NCBI RefSeq assembly: GCF_018619335.1
Contig: NZ_JAHHDX010000132.1
Location: forward strand, 1 to 64,000
DNA length: 64,000 nt
Direction of reading: 5' to 3'
Source: Alteromonas sp. ALT199
GTDB taxonomy: Bacteria > Pseudomonadota > Gammaproteobacteria > Enterobacterales > Alteromonadaceae
Shown here: positions 48,461 through 55,607 of the stretch, in pieces
Layout of the letters: each line of letters opens with the position of its first letter
Numbering within the stretch: the stretch's first letter is position 1
Notes under the pieces: model-generated
Told to the model about the DNA's origin: nothing
What the model saw: only the letters and a program-made list of their open reading frames with translations
Database searches by the model: none
Program-made: the position numbers and the translations under genes

Positions 48461-48493
48461 AAGCACCGTATTTAAGAAGATACGGTGCTTTTC
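48461..48493 (+). terminator. terminator of the czc operon
   Basis: AAGCACCGTAT (48461-48471) and ATACGGTGCTT (48480-48490) pair perfectly over 11 bp, with an 8-base loop and a short T run. Confidence 0.85.
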
Positions 48494-48585
48494 GTCTTAA
48501 AATTCAAAATAATTGAAAATGATCACTGGATAGTGTGTCCACCAATAAGGAACTGATTGTCCAGAATGCTACGATTGCCACTATT

Positions 48586-48786
48586 TCAATCAAGGTGGAA
48601 TGAAGATCCGCGAATGACATAAACATCTTCGGCAGGTTTAACGCTCGTCTGTCCACTTAGGTTCACATCTGCCTTCCAGAGAACTTCTTTTAAACGGCTG
48701 CAATTGGTAAAATGCAGAATCTCATGAATTAATACCTGAACGTCCGCTCCTTGTCTAATGCCGACTGTCAGGGCAAGTCGAGACCT
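48586..48786 (-). pseudogene. truncated gene with an HExxH zinc-protease-like motif
   Basis: A 66-codon frame without a usable start, bounded upstream by a stop. It reads VLIHEILHFTNC, an HExxH motif, and ends in DVYVIRGSSFHLD. It appears to be the C-terminal remnant of a small metalloprotease or ImmA/IrrE-like protein. It lies between the czc terminator and the next hypothetical gene, in a zone of decayed genes. Identification rests on the motif only. Confidence 0.4.
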
Positions 48787-48825
48787 TTAAATCAAAGTGT
48801 CAGATTAGATATGAGCCACTACACA

Positions 48826-49491
48826 TTAGATTGGGAAGAAATGGCTCGGGTCGACATTAATATCTAACGGGGCATTATGGTCGCCCTTATAGATTTCGTC
48901 GGGGAAAATTACGATTCGCCATTCGTCTTGTCCAATGAATGGTTCTTCCGGCGACTTCCGCAAGCAATTAGGGTCGAACGAATGAATGCTTTCTGCTTGA
49001 TCTCCTTCGCCGATCTTAAATATGCCCCCTTGGCCCTCTTTTATGCGTGACTTGGAGATTGCAGTGTGTTGGTAACTAACTTGACCATAACGATAACCTC
49101 GGACATTAATCTTTTGAGACACTTGATACAAGACCTCTACGGCTAATTTTGAGAGGCATTTAATTCCGAAAGTATGCCCCCCGAATCCACTTATGATGTC
49201 CTCTCGTATGCCTACCCCGTGGAGTGACATTATGTAATGAGGGGGGAGCTGAGTTCCAATAAGACCATTTCCTTTCGTAATTAACCTCAAACCTTTGAAC
49301 TGTATTATTTGTTCCGCCTTAGTCCCGCTGATTCCTTCAATAGCGTCTTGTCGTTCCTTGTTTTCGAGGGTTTGATAGTATTGGTTGCTCCTGAGCCAAA
49401 TGCTGCCTTCTTCAATACTCGCCTTATATACCTTTTCGTCAACAGTTCTAAAAATCATAGGTTGACCAAAGTCTGTGTCGATATGTGCCAT
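48826..49491 (-). CDS. hypothetical protein, unknown family
   Basis: A 221-residue soluble protein. I use the ATG at 49491 (MAHIDTDFGQPM), which has GGGAGTGG upstream, rather than a start 12 codons earlier. Early in the sequence is ASIEEGSIWLRSNQYYQTLE, followed by an ERQDAIEGISG segment. The pattern GSIWLRS-x-YY with later R-x-D-x-x-EG recurs in uncharacterised proteins of mobile regions as far as I recall, but I cannot name the family. No membrane segment or known catalytic motif is seen. Confidence 0.65.
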   Translation of the reverse strand: MAHIDTDFGQPMIFRTVDEKVYKASIEEGSIWLRSNQYYQTLENKERQDAIEGISGTKAEQIIQFKGLRLITKGNGLIGTQLPPHYIMSLHGVGIREDIISGFGGHTFGIKCLSKLAVEVLYQVSQKINVRGYRYGQVSYQHTAISKSRIKEGQGGIFKIGEGDQAESIHSFDPNCLRKSPEEPFIGQDEWRIVIFPDEIYKGDHNAPLDINVDPSHFFPI

Positions 49492-49608
49492 TGTGTTACC
49501 ACTCCCTGATAGTCGAAAATAAAGCACTCCGCCAGACTACAACCTTTCTGAACCATCAGCATTAACTATTAAATAGTTTTCTATGGGTTTAGTTGAAAAA
49601 AACTCGTA

Positions 49609-49810
49609 AAATAGTGTACTTTAAAACTGAGACGGCCGCTTCTGACCATTTTCAGTCTCGGCAGCGGCTGTTTTAGACTCCAATGAGCGAGAAGCGGATG
49701 AAAATCGCTAGCGGATTAAATATAGGTTAATGGTCCATAGCGGACCCTCTAAACGCATACTTGAATCCACGTTAATTTATTTCTTCCGGAATTACGGTTA
49801 ATTCTCTATA
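49609..49810. repeat. intergenic module, copy 1
   Basis: A noncoding stretch of about 200 bases upstream of the HNH gene. It shares long blocks with copy 2: CTGACCATTTTCAGTCTC, then GGCTGTTTTAGACTCCAATG, and at its end TTAATTCTCTATA. Between these are GCGG-type half sites that can pair (GGCCGCTTCTGACC, AGCGGATG, TAGCGGACC). Confidence 0.7.
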
Positions 49811-49845
49811 GTAAATTGCTATGCGTAAAAAGGACGAATAGAGCT

Positions 49846-50160
49846 ATGGCGAATAATTGGAATATTCCAGCAGAGATAGAAAAGGAAGTCCGCGAACGTG
49901 ATAAGTCATGTGTTTATTGCGGTAACGAGTTTCTATCACACAAAGAATCTGCAAAAGCTTCTGCAAGCTGGGAACACATCATCAATGATGCTTCAATAAT
50001 CACCAGAGAAAATATATGTCTTTGTTGTCGTGGCTGCAATGCAAGCAAAGGTCAAAAACAGCTTTCGGTTTGGCTTCAAACTAAATACTGCGTTGAGCGT
50101 GGCATTACCCGAGAAACTGTGGCACCAATTATTAAACAAGCGATTGCAAACGGGCAATAA
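49846..50160 (+). CDS. HNH endonuclease
   Basis: A 104-residue HNH nuclease. The ATG at 49846 is preferred over a TTG ten codons earlier. Zinc-binding CVYC near residue 25 and CRGCNASKG later frame the catalytic core; the first His of the HNH is in SWEHIIND and the middle Asn in the same stretch. Such small stand-alone HNH proteins occur in phages, cassettes and restriction modules. Its target is unknown. It sits between copies 1 and 2 of the repeated intergenic module. Confidence 0.8.
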   Translation: MANNWNIPAEIEKEVRERDKSCVYCGNEFLSHKESAKASASWEHIINDASIITRENICLCCRGCNASKGQKQLSVWLQTKYCVERGITRETVAPIIKQAIANGQ

Positions 50161-50274
50161 TATCGTGAATATCAAAGCCAGCGACATTCGCCAGCAAGTT
50201 GGTTGGACTCGCGACTTCGGTGCTCGTCTGTGTTGGTGGGGAGGAAGATCTCTTTATCAAAATTTTTAGTTCTA

Positions 50275-50507
50275 AAGTGAGTTGGTAGACTTTACCGAAG
50301 TCTCCGCTCCTGACCATTTTCAGTCTCAGTAGTGGCTGTTTTAGACTCCAATGAGTGAATAGCGGAAGAATACAGCTAGCGGTTTAGATAAAGGTTAATT
50401 GCCCAGAACGGATCTTTTATACTCATAATTGAGTCCCATCAAATTGGCTGACATTAAACAGATATATTTATTCCGGAACTACGGTGAATTCTCTATAATT
50501 AGATATT
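50275..50507. repeat. intergenic module, copy 2
   Basis: The second copy, upstream of the GFA gene. It matches copy 1 in CTGACCATTTTCAGTCTC, GGCTGTTTTAGACTCCAATG, TAGCGG and GAATTCTCTATA. Its 5' part (AAAGTGAGTTGGTAGACTTTA) matches copy 3 at 51060. The module therefore lies after the HNH gene and before the GFA gene, as a cassette joint would. Confidence 0.7.
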
Positions 50508-50552
50508 ATGTGTATTTCGCTACATTCACCCCGTGCCATGAAAGAGATTCTG

Positions 50553-50954
50553 ATGACTGATCATGTCGGTTCTTGTCTATGTGGTACCGTCAAATTTGAG
50601 GTTAAAGGTGACTTCAATGGCTTTTACCTATGCCATTGTCAGCATTGCCAGAAAGATACAGGCTCGGCTCATGCAGCAAACCTATTCTCACAGTCAGCGA
50701 AATTGGTCTGGCGGTCAGGTGCAGATGCTGTGACGTCCTTTACGCTTCCAGGCACTCGTCATAACAAAAGCTTTTGTAAGTTGTGTGGCTCAGCATTGCC
50801 GAACACTCAGATCCCAGACTTGCTCGTCATTCCCGCAGGATGCTTAGACACAGAAATCTCAATCGTGCCAACAGCGCACATCTTTTCATCCAGCAAAGCT
50901 GTGTGGGATGAGGGGTTAGAGGACCTGCCAAAATTCGAGGGTCTGCCAGATTGA
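50553..50954 (+). CDS. GFA (glutathione-dependent formaldehyde-activating) family protein
   Basis: A 133-residue protein of the GFA/CENP-V fold. Zinc sites are seen in GSCLCGTVKFEVKG, CHCQHCQKDTGSAHA and FCKLCGSALP, the full cysteine set of the family. I use the ATG at 50553; earlier in-frame ATGs are possible. Family members were named for formaldehyde-glutathione adduct formation, but that activity is disputed for most. It is a frequent gene of integron cassettes and islands. Confidence 0.85.
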   Translation: MTDHVGSCLCGTVKFEVKGDFNGFYLCHCQHCQKDTGSAHAANLFSQSAKLVWRSGADAVTSFTLPGTRHNKSFCKLCGSALPNTQIPDLLVIPAGCLDTEISIVPTAHIFSSSKAVWDEGLEDLPKFEGLPD

Positions 50955-51059
50955 GTAACCACCACATAACCAGTGGCTGCTGGCGGACGCACCTACGCTA
51001 ATCTCCGGCACATCGCAAAGCCAAGCGTTGATACCCGCTTTTGCAAATTTATTTTCCCA

Positions 51060-51180
51060 AAGTGAGTTTGGTGGTCTTTATGGAAATGACCGCTTTTGAC
51101 CAAAGTCCGAAGTAAAGATTACATCATTTAACGTCTGCTTTGTCTTAAGCCGTCATTGAGAAAGCAATGAACTGGTTTGC
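51060..51180. repeat. intergenic module, degenerate copy 3
   Basis: AAAGTGAGTTTGGTGGTCTTTA and the following GACCGCTTTTGACC parallel the start of copy 2. The remainder has diverged. It follows the GFA gene, so the three copies repeat about every 700-800 bases. Confidence 0.5.
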
Positions 51181-51188
51181 GAAATCGT

Positions 51189-51341
51189 TCATTTTACAGA
51201 CTTAGGTTGGTCCGGAAGTCCACGTGCTTTTCTTTTTTCTGCCAAGTTAATTTCTGCAAGAATATCAACAGCTTTCGCTCTGGCAGCCAATTGTACTTCT
51301 GGCTTAGTCTTCTTACGAAGTTCATTTAATGATTTAGCCAT
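51189..51341 (-). CDS. small XRE/HigA-like antitoxin, truncated
   Basis: A 50-residue protein, too short for most gene finders, with an excellent AAGGAGG ribosome site. A second ATG lies one codon upstream, but the spacing favours 51341. The sequence MAKSLNELRKKTKPEVQLAA, then INLAEKRKARGL, resembles the first helices of XRE-type antitoxins, which continue into a helix-turn-helix. Here it breaks off after two helices, so it is either a remnant or a short functional regulator. No toxin gene is adjacent. Confidence 0.55.
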   Translation of the reverse strand: MAKSLNELRKKTKPEVQLAARAKAVDILAEINLAEKRKARGLPDQPKSVK

Positions 51342-51498
51342 CATATCCTCCTTGGCCCTTATCGGCCCTTAAGTTTAAAAGAAGTATCTATTCTAATCCC
51401 ATTTGGGCGATCATCGGATACTCGTAATATTACCTAAAGTTTCTGTGCATTTTTTGAACGCACAAAGTTCAAGTTAGCTTACTTCTGAGCTAGGTAAG

Positions 51499-51816
51499 TT
51501 ATGATTCGTTGCCTATTTGTTTCTTGATTAATTCGATAGCCGCTAGCTTATTCTGATATTGAGAACGATATGACGTACTTTGAACGGTAATATCGAATTC
51601 AGCATACCTTGCTTCAACACCCACCTCGGCGCTGGCGATAACGCTTCTTGGGGACTTGATGATTTTGAATTCGATGTCGTTGATATCAACACATCCTGCC
51701 TGCTGAAACGATTTACCCATCATATTCTTGAACCTTATTAAATTTAGATACACATCACGGTTTACACTCCCCCCTAACTCACGCGCAGGGAGCCAGCGCT
51801 TGGCGATATAGCATTT
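51499..51816 (-). CDS. hypothetical protein, start uncertain
   Basis: The frame is open from 51939, but its first 40 codons overlap another minus-strand gene in a different frame, so I place the start at 51816 (MKCYIAKRWLPARELGGSVN), giving 105 residues. The C-terminal part, VGVEARYAEFDITVQSTSYRS, looks like a regular beta strand protein. I do not recognise it. The start could also be a later GTG. Confidence 0.45.
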   Translation of the reverse strand, partial: KCYIAKRWLPARELGGSVNRDVYLNLIRFKNMMGKSFQQAGCVDINDIEFKIIKSPRSVIASAEVGVEARYAEFDITVQSTSYRSQYQNKLAAIELIKKQIGNES

Positions 51817-52075
51817 CATAGCGGTCACATAAGCGTCGGTATTCAGGAGGTTCGATACCCAATACGTCGATACTCGGGGTTGGAATACCTGTACGCTTGT
51901 CGATATCGATGTAGAAGACATGAAAGGCTGACTGTTCACTACTTAGCGCGTTGAGCTCTCTGAGCAACTTTATAAACAAGAATACATAGCGGGCATCAAT
52001 GGTGGCTTGGCATGAAAGTGTAAGAAACTCGTGTTGTCCGACGAATAGGGTGAGGGAATGTTTGTCGAATGTCAT
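51779..52075 (-). CDS. hypothetical protein
   Basis: A protein of about 98 residues, with ATG at 52075 and GGATAAG a few bases upstream. Earlier in-frame starts lack a ribosome site. It reads like a real soluble protein (HSLTLFVGQHEFLTLSCQAT; FHVFYIDIDKRTG) with no family I can name. Its end overlaps the start of the following hypothetical gene, so they may be a coupled pair. Confidence 0.45.
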   Translation of the reverse strand: MTFDKHSLTLFVGQHEFLTLSCQATIDARYVFLFIKLLRELNALSSEQSAFHVFYIDIDKRTGIPTPSIDVLGIEPPEYRRLCDRYEMLYRQALAPCA

Positions 52076-52132
52076 GGGCTTATCCTGATGCTGTTTATTT
52101 ATACAGTATGGCATGAATTTCAGCGTGTTCAA

Positions 52133-52615
52133 TCTGTTTATGTATTTTGAACGGATTTACAGGCTCAAGCCTCGTTTTGGGCAAGCTTCGCTTGGACATC
52201 CAGTATGCTTGTTTTTTTGGTATTTTATTTGTGCTTTTGATGTAATCCTCATGTTTTATGATGAAAGAGAACAAGGTGATTTCAATAGATATAGGCCGCT
52301 GCGATTATATTTTTACGACTCACCTATATATAGTAGTAGGACCCTTTTTTTGGCTTTTACAGTTAGAAATTTGAGTTATTTTCAAAGTGTGACGGTCGTC
52401 ACAAAAATGCGAGCCGTGAGGGGGGCTGAATATCTCTTTTCTGCTGGTTTTTTGAATATATTCAAAAGCTCGTGTTTTTTGCGTCGCGTACATGCTTTTT
52501 TCTTCATTTTGAAAGAAAAAAGAGGAAGAGGTGCGTGTTGAGGAAAGCAACTGGGTGTTGCTGAGCCGGAAGGCTCAGGACAAAGGGCAAAATGTGTTAC
52601 GTGCCTCGGTCGTCA
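52133..52615. other. gene-poor region
   Basis: A plus-strand frame at 52113-52541 is rich in Phe, Tyr and Arg in an order typical of noncoding DNA, and I do not accept it. A hairpin CTGAGCC-GGAA-GGCTCAG at 52561-52578 follows the small minus-strand gene at 52616, and may end its transcription, though no T run follows. Confidence 0.4.
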
Positions 52616-52819
52616 CTATTTGCATTCCCGTGCTGTTTGATTGGCAAGTAATTGGGCAATCGCTTCAAGAATAATAGCGGCATCGGCAACGTTGTTTGTC
52701 AATACACCGTCATCACCATAGAAGTAACAAACATTCCCATTTCGACCAATGACACACGCGGCAAGTGCGTCGTCCAAAAGGTGCTGGCACACCTTCGCGT
52801 TACTATCATCGTTATTCAT
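52616..52819 (-). CDS. small hypothetical protein downstream of hipA-like gene
   Basis: A 67-residue acidic protein with an AAGGAAAG ribosome site. Its sequence includes ALAACVIGRNGNVCYFYGDD and a helical LEAIAQLLANQ tail. I do not recognise a family. It lies 58 bases after the hipA-like gene in the same direction, so both may be on one transcript; it does not look like a HipB-type DNA-binding protein. Confidence 0.55.
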   Translation of the reverse strand: MNNDDSNAKVCQHLLDDALAACVIGRNGNVCYFYGDDGVLTNNVADAAIILEAIAQLLANQTARECK

Positions 52820-52877
52820 AGTCTTTCCTTGTTGTGCTGATAGCTATACGGCTATCGAGTAAACTGATGCGTTAGCG

Positions 52878-54221
52878 TTAGAATAGCGTGCGCTGAATTT
52901 CATCAAATAGCGCCACTTCACCAAGGAAATGGTTGGCTCGCTGTTTGATAAGTTCAATGAGTTGGGTCAGGCAGTGATTTTTCCGTCGCGAGAATTTCGC
53001 GTCGCGACACAGCGATAATGACGCAGTTTTAATGCACGCCGTAGCGACTCCTAAAAGCACGTTCTTTAGCTGTTCTGGGGTAATGCCCACTTCCTCTGCA
53101 AAGCACAGCAGGTGATAGGCAGTGATTGCCTCAATATCGAATTCATCGCCGATGGCCATTGCTAATGACGTATCGAGCTTCGGATCACCTTTTGCTTCGA
53201 AGATAATAGAGACGAGGTCGTAAAAGGGGGCCAGGTGAATGCCCGATGGGTCGACATAAAAGCTAATGTTCTTTGCATGGGCGTCACTGTTGCCAATGAC
53301 AAGGTTAAAGCAGACCCATGCCAACAATTGCTCTATCGCATCCTCAGACTGGCAACGCTCACGGACAAAGCCGAAGAGCTGAGACAAATTTGCACCGTCA
53401 CGGCAATGAGCAACGTCTTTATGTGAGCCATAAAGTCGCTCATATTTGTGCTCTGGCGGCAGGTTGAGTGCTTGGCAGCCGTCGATGATGTGACGCTTGC
53501 TGACAGTCCCGTCTTCACTCACATCCCTGTCAAAGCGCTTCACGAGTAAAGTGTCAGGCAAACGCTTCGTGCGCGTTAATCTACGGAATTCAACCTTCGC
53601 GACAGGCAGGCCAATTGCTTCAGCCATCAGCATGCAAAAGAGCTCATTGAGTACGATGGAATAAGCAGGTGGCATGAACTTCAGAATGTGAGTGGATGGA
53701 AGTGCGCTCGTCCCAAGCTGATAGGTGTTCTCGGGTGTCAGGTATACGTTGAGTTTCTTCTGTACCCCTGCAACGTTGAGGCGAAACAAGCCGTCGAAAA
53801 TAACGACATTCGTCCCCTGAGAAATCCGCAGACCAAGCTCTTGCTCAGACAGCTCTCGCACCTCTGGCTCAATAGTATCGGGATACTGAAAATGTAAGAT
53901 GCCTGCACTTTCTGACGCGATATGCTTGAGAAGGCCTCCAAGATTGTGGCGTGAGAGGGAGTAGTTATTGAGTAAACACTCCAGTGCAGAGCCTTCGGGT
54001 AACAGGTTATTTAAGAAGCGACAAAGACTTTTGGTATCAACTGGCTTGTCCAATGGGAGGTGGGGGGAGATGGCATAGCCGCTTTTTAACCAGCACTGGT
54101 CATAGCGAAATGTAAATTTCATCTCAGAGGTTATCATCAGACTCCCCACCTTTTGCGACTCGGCAAACACCTCGAACTGATTTGATGGGTGCTGGGATGT
54201 ATTTAGCATGTTGGTGCTCAA
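52878..54221 (-). CDS. hipA: HipA-like serine/threonine kinase toxin
   Basis: A 447-residue protein of the HipA family, kinases that phosphorylate tRNA synthetases or other targets to arrest growth. The N-terminal HipA domain (about 15-120) includes YAISPHLPLDKPV and NNLLPEGSALE. The kinase domain carries the ATP-binding NVAGVQKKLNVYL, the catalytic HRD-like GNSDAHAKNISFY and the metal-binding FYDLVS. All key residues seem kept, so an active kinase is likely. No HipB-type gene is found directly upstream, where it normally lies. The upstream region has an operator-like palindrome. Confidence 0.88.
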   Translation of the reverse strand: MSTNMLNTSQHPSNQFEVFAESQKVGSLMITSEMKFTFRYDQCWLKSGYAISPHLPLDKPVDTKSLCRFLNNLLPEGSALECLLNNYSLSRHNLGGLLKHIASESAGILHFQYPDTIEPEVRELSEQELGLRISQGTNVVIFDGLFRLNVAGVQKKLNVYLTPENTYQLGTSALPSTHILKFMPPAYSIVLNELFCMLMAEAIGLPVAKVEFRRLTRTKRLPDTLLVKRFDRDVSEDGTVSKRHIIDGCQALNLPPEHKYERLYGSHKDVAHCRDGANLSQLFGFVRERCQSEDAIEQLLAWVCFNLVIGNSDAHAKNISFYVDPSGIHLAPFYDLVSIIFEAKGDPKLDTSLAMAIGDEFDIEAITAYHLLCFAEEVGITPEQLKNVLLGVATACIKTASLSLCRDAKFSRRKNHCLTQLIELIKQRANHFLGEVALFDEIQRTLF

Positions 54222-54301
54222 ACTGATGAATTGGTCACTAACACGTTACCAATGAGTTTTTTGTCTGTAAACCTTTTATTTATCATGTGGTTACGCGTTA
54301 T

Positions 54302-54326
54302 GGTTAGTGTCATTTTGATACTAACC
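54302..54326. promoter_or_regulatory. palindromic operator candidate upstream of hipA-like gene
   Basis: GGTTAGTGTCA (54302-54312) and TGATACTAACC (54316-54326) form 11-bp inverted arms with one mismatch around a TTT centre. A related half site, ACTAACAC, recurs at 54237-54244, nearer the hipA start. Such paired sites are typical of HipB-type autoregulators. Confidence 0.6.
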
Positions 54327-54779
54327 TATGACAATTTTTCAGAGATTTTTATGAATTGTTGTCGTGAATTTCTTTTGCTTTTTTAGAGGGAAAAGTGGGG
54401 CAGATTTTAGCGGATAGTTTATGTAGGTAGATGATTTTACATAGGAAGTACCACCACTTGGGAGTGGGTGCTGTTGGCGCTAGCCACGACAAAAAAGAGA
54501 TAAAAAAATCTGAATTTTAAGGAAAAAAGCTACTGAAGGAAAAAATACTTAAAAATTACGATTTTTAAAAAAATACATTAATATCATGAAGTTACGTGTC
54601 AAGTTGATATAGCGGAAAATCGCTTAAAAGATAAGTTTATACGGCTAAAATTGACTGATTTTAAAACTCTCATATATTATGTAAGTTTCTGAATTATAAC
54701 ATAAAAATTCAATGACTTGCAGTCTTGAAAAACACTTTTTTTGCTGTATGGTGCGTGTTTTTTATACAGGGTGCGCAGC
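54327..54779. other. AT-rich region between hipA-like gene and tnsA
   Basis: The Tn7-like end close to tnsA should lie here, but I could not define a TGT...ACA tip or an array of about 22-bp TnsB sites. Just before tnsA are CTGTAT (54744-54749) and ATACAG (54764-54769) as an inverted repeat, plus a repeated GGTGCG (54750 and 54770). These could be the operator or TnsB-binding site controlling the tns operon. Confidence 0.45.
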
Positions 54780-55607
54780 ATGAAACACATTATCGTCACA
54801 GCGAGTTACGACGACATTAAAAAGCTGAATGCATGGAAGCGCGACTATCAACAGACCGGGCTTTTTAAGCCTTTTGTTACAGTAAGAGATGTCAACAGGG
54901 TCGGGCGAAGACATTGGTCTCGCTGTCCCGTTCAAGAGCTTGAGACGCATGAGCTGTCAGACGGTGAATATCGTGCATATAGAAAGCTAATGATGTCCAA
55001 GCATTGCATAGAAGTGCTAGAACAATATCCGCTTGATATCGATGAGACTCTCGATATCGCTGTTGCGATGAATCTTATTCATCCACGCGATTATAAGTCT
55101 AATATCGCGCACGTGATGACGACAGATTTTCTTGCTAAATATCGCTCTGCAACGGGAGAGAACTATCGCATTGCTTATACATTTAAGTACTTTGACGTGA
55201 TTTATGAAGAAGATGAGTTGGGGAATATCTCTCGTAAAAATGAGCGGACATGGCAGAAATTTGAAATTGAAAGACAGTATTGGCAGCGCAGAAAAGTCGG
55301 CTATCAAGTGCTCACTGAGCGAGATGCGACGAAAGCAGAATCGTGGAATTACAATTACTTTGAGCGAGGGCTTGGGACAAAAGCGACTTCATCTGAATTA
55401 GAAGCATTTTGCCTAGACTTTATCGAGAGTTGGTTAGCATCGCCCAGGGCTGAATTGCAAGAGCATTTACAGCGAATTTCAACAACTAACAACGAGAGTT
55501 TTCAGCGTGTGCAAAGCTTGTTTCAGAGCGCTTGCCAGAGAAGCCTATTGCCCATCGATACGACTAAATATGTTCGCTTATTTCGTCCTGTAGGGCTGAC
55601 GATATGA
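54780..55607 (+). CDS. tnsA: TnsA endonuclease of a Tn7-like transposon
   Basis: TnsA cuts the 5' ends of the transposon, so that with TnsB the element leaves by cut-and-paste. I start at ATG 54780; an earlier frame start lacks support. The protein has 275 residues. The restriction-enzyme-like catalytic residues fit Glu63, Asp116 (in VMTTDFLAKY) and Lys136 (in AYTFKYF), matching Tn7 TnsA Glu63, Asp114 and Lys132. A C-terminal domain for TnsC contact begins near 170. It overlaps tnsB by four bases (ATGA). Confidence 0.92.
   Translation: MKHIIVTASYDDIKKLNAWKRDYQQTGLFKPFVTVRDVNRVGRRHWSRCPVQELETHELSDGEYRAYRKLMMSKHCIEVLEQYPLDIDETLDIAVAMNLIHPRDYKSNIAHVMTTDFLAKYRSATGENYRIAYTFKYFDVIYEEDELGNISRKNERTWQKFEIERQYWQRRKVGYQVLTERDATKAESWNYNYFERGLGTKATSSELEAFCLDFIESWLASPRAELQEHLQRISTTNNESFQRVQSLFQSACQRSLLPIDTTKYVRLFRPVGLTI

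Noticed and set aside
49609-51180. True integron cassette array
   Set aside because: No integrase in the window and no attC with clear RYYYAAC/GTTRRRY ends; kept only as a cassette-like repeat.
52113-52541. 142-codon plus-strand open frame
   Set aside because: Composition is unlike a protein, there is no ribosome site, and it overlaps the upstream region of minus-strand genes.
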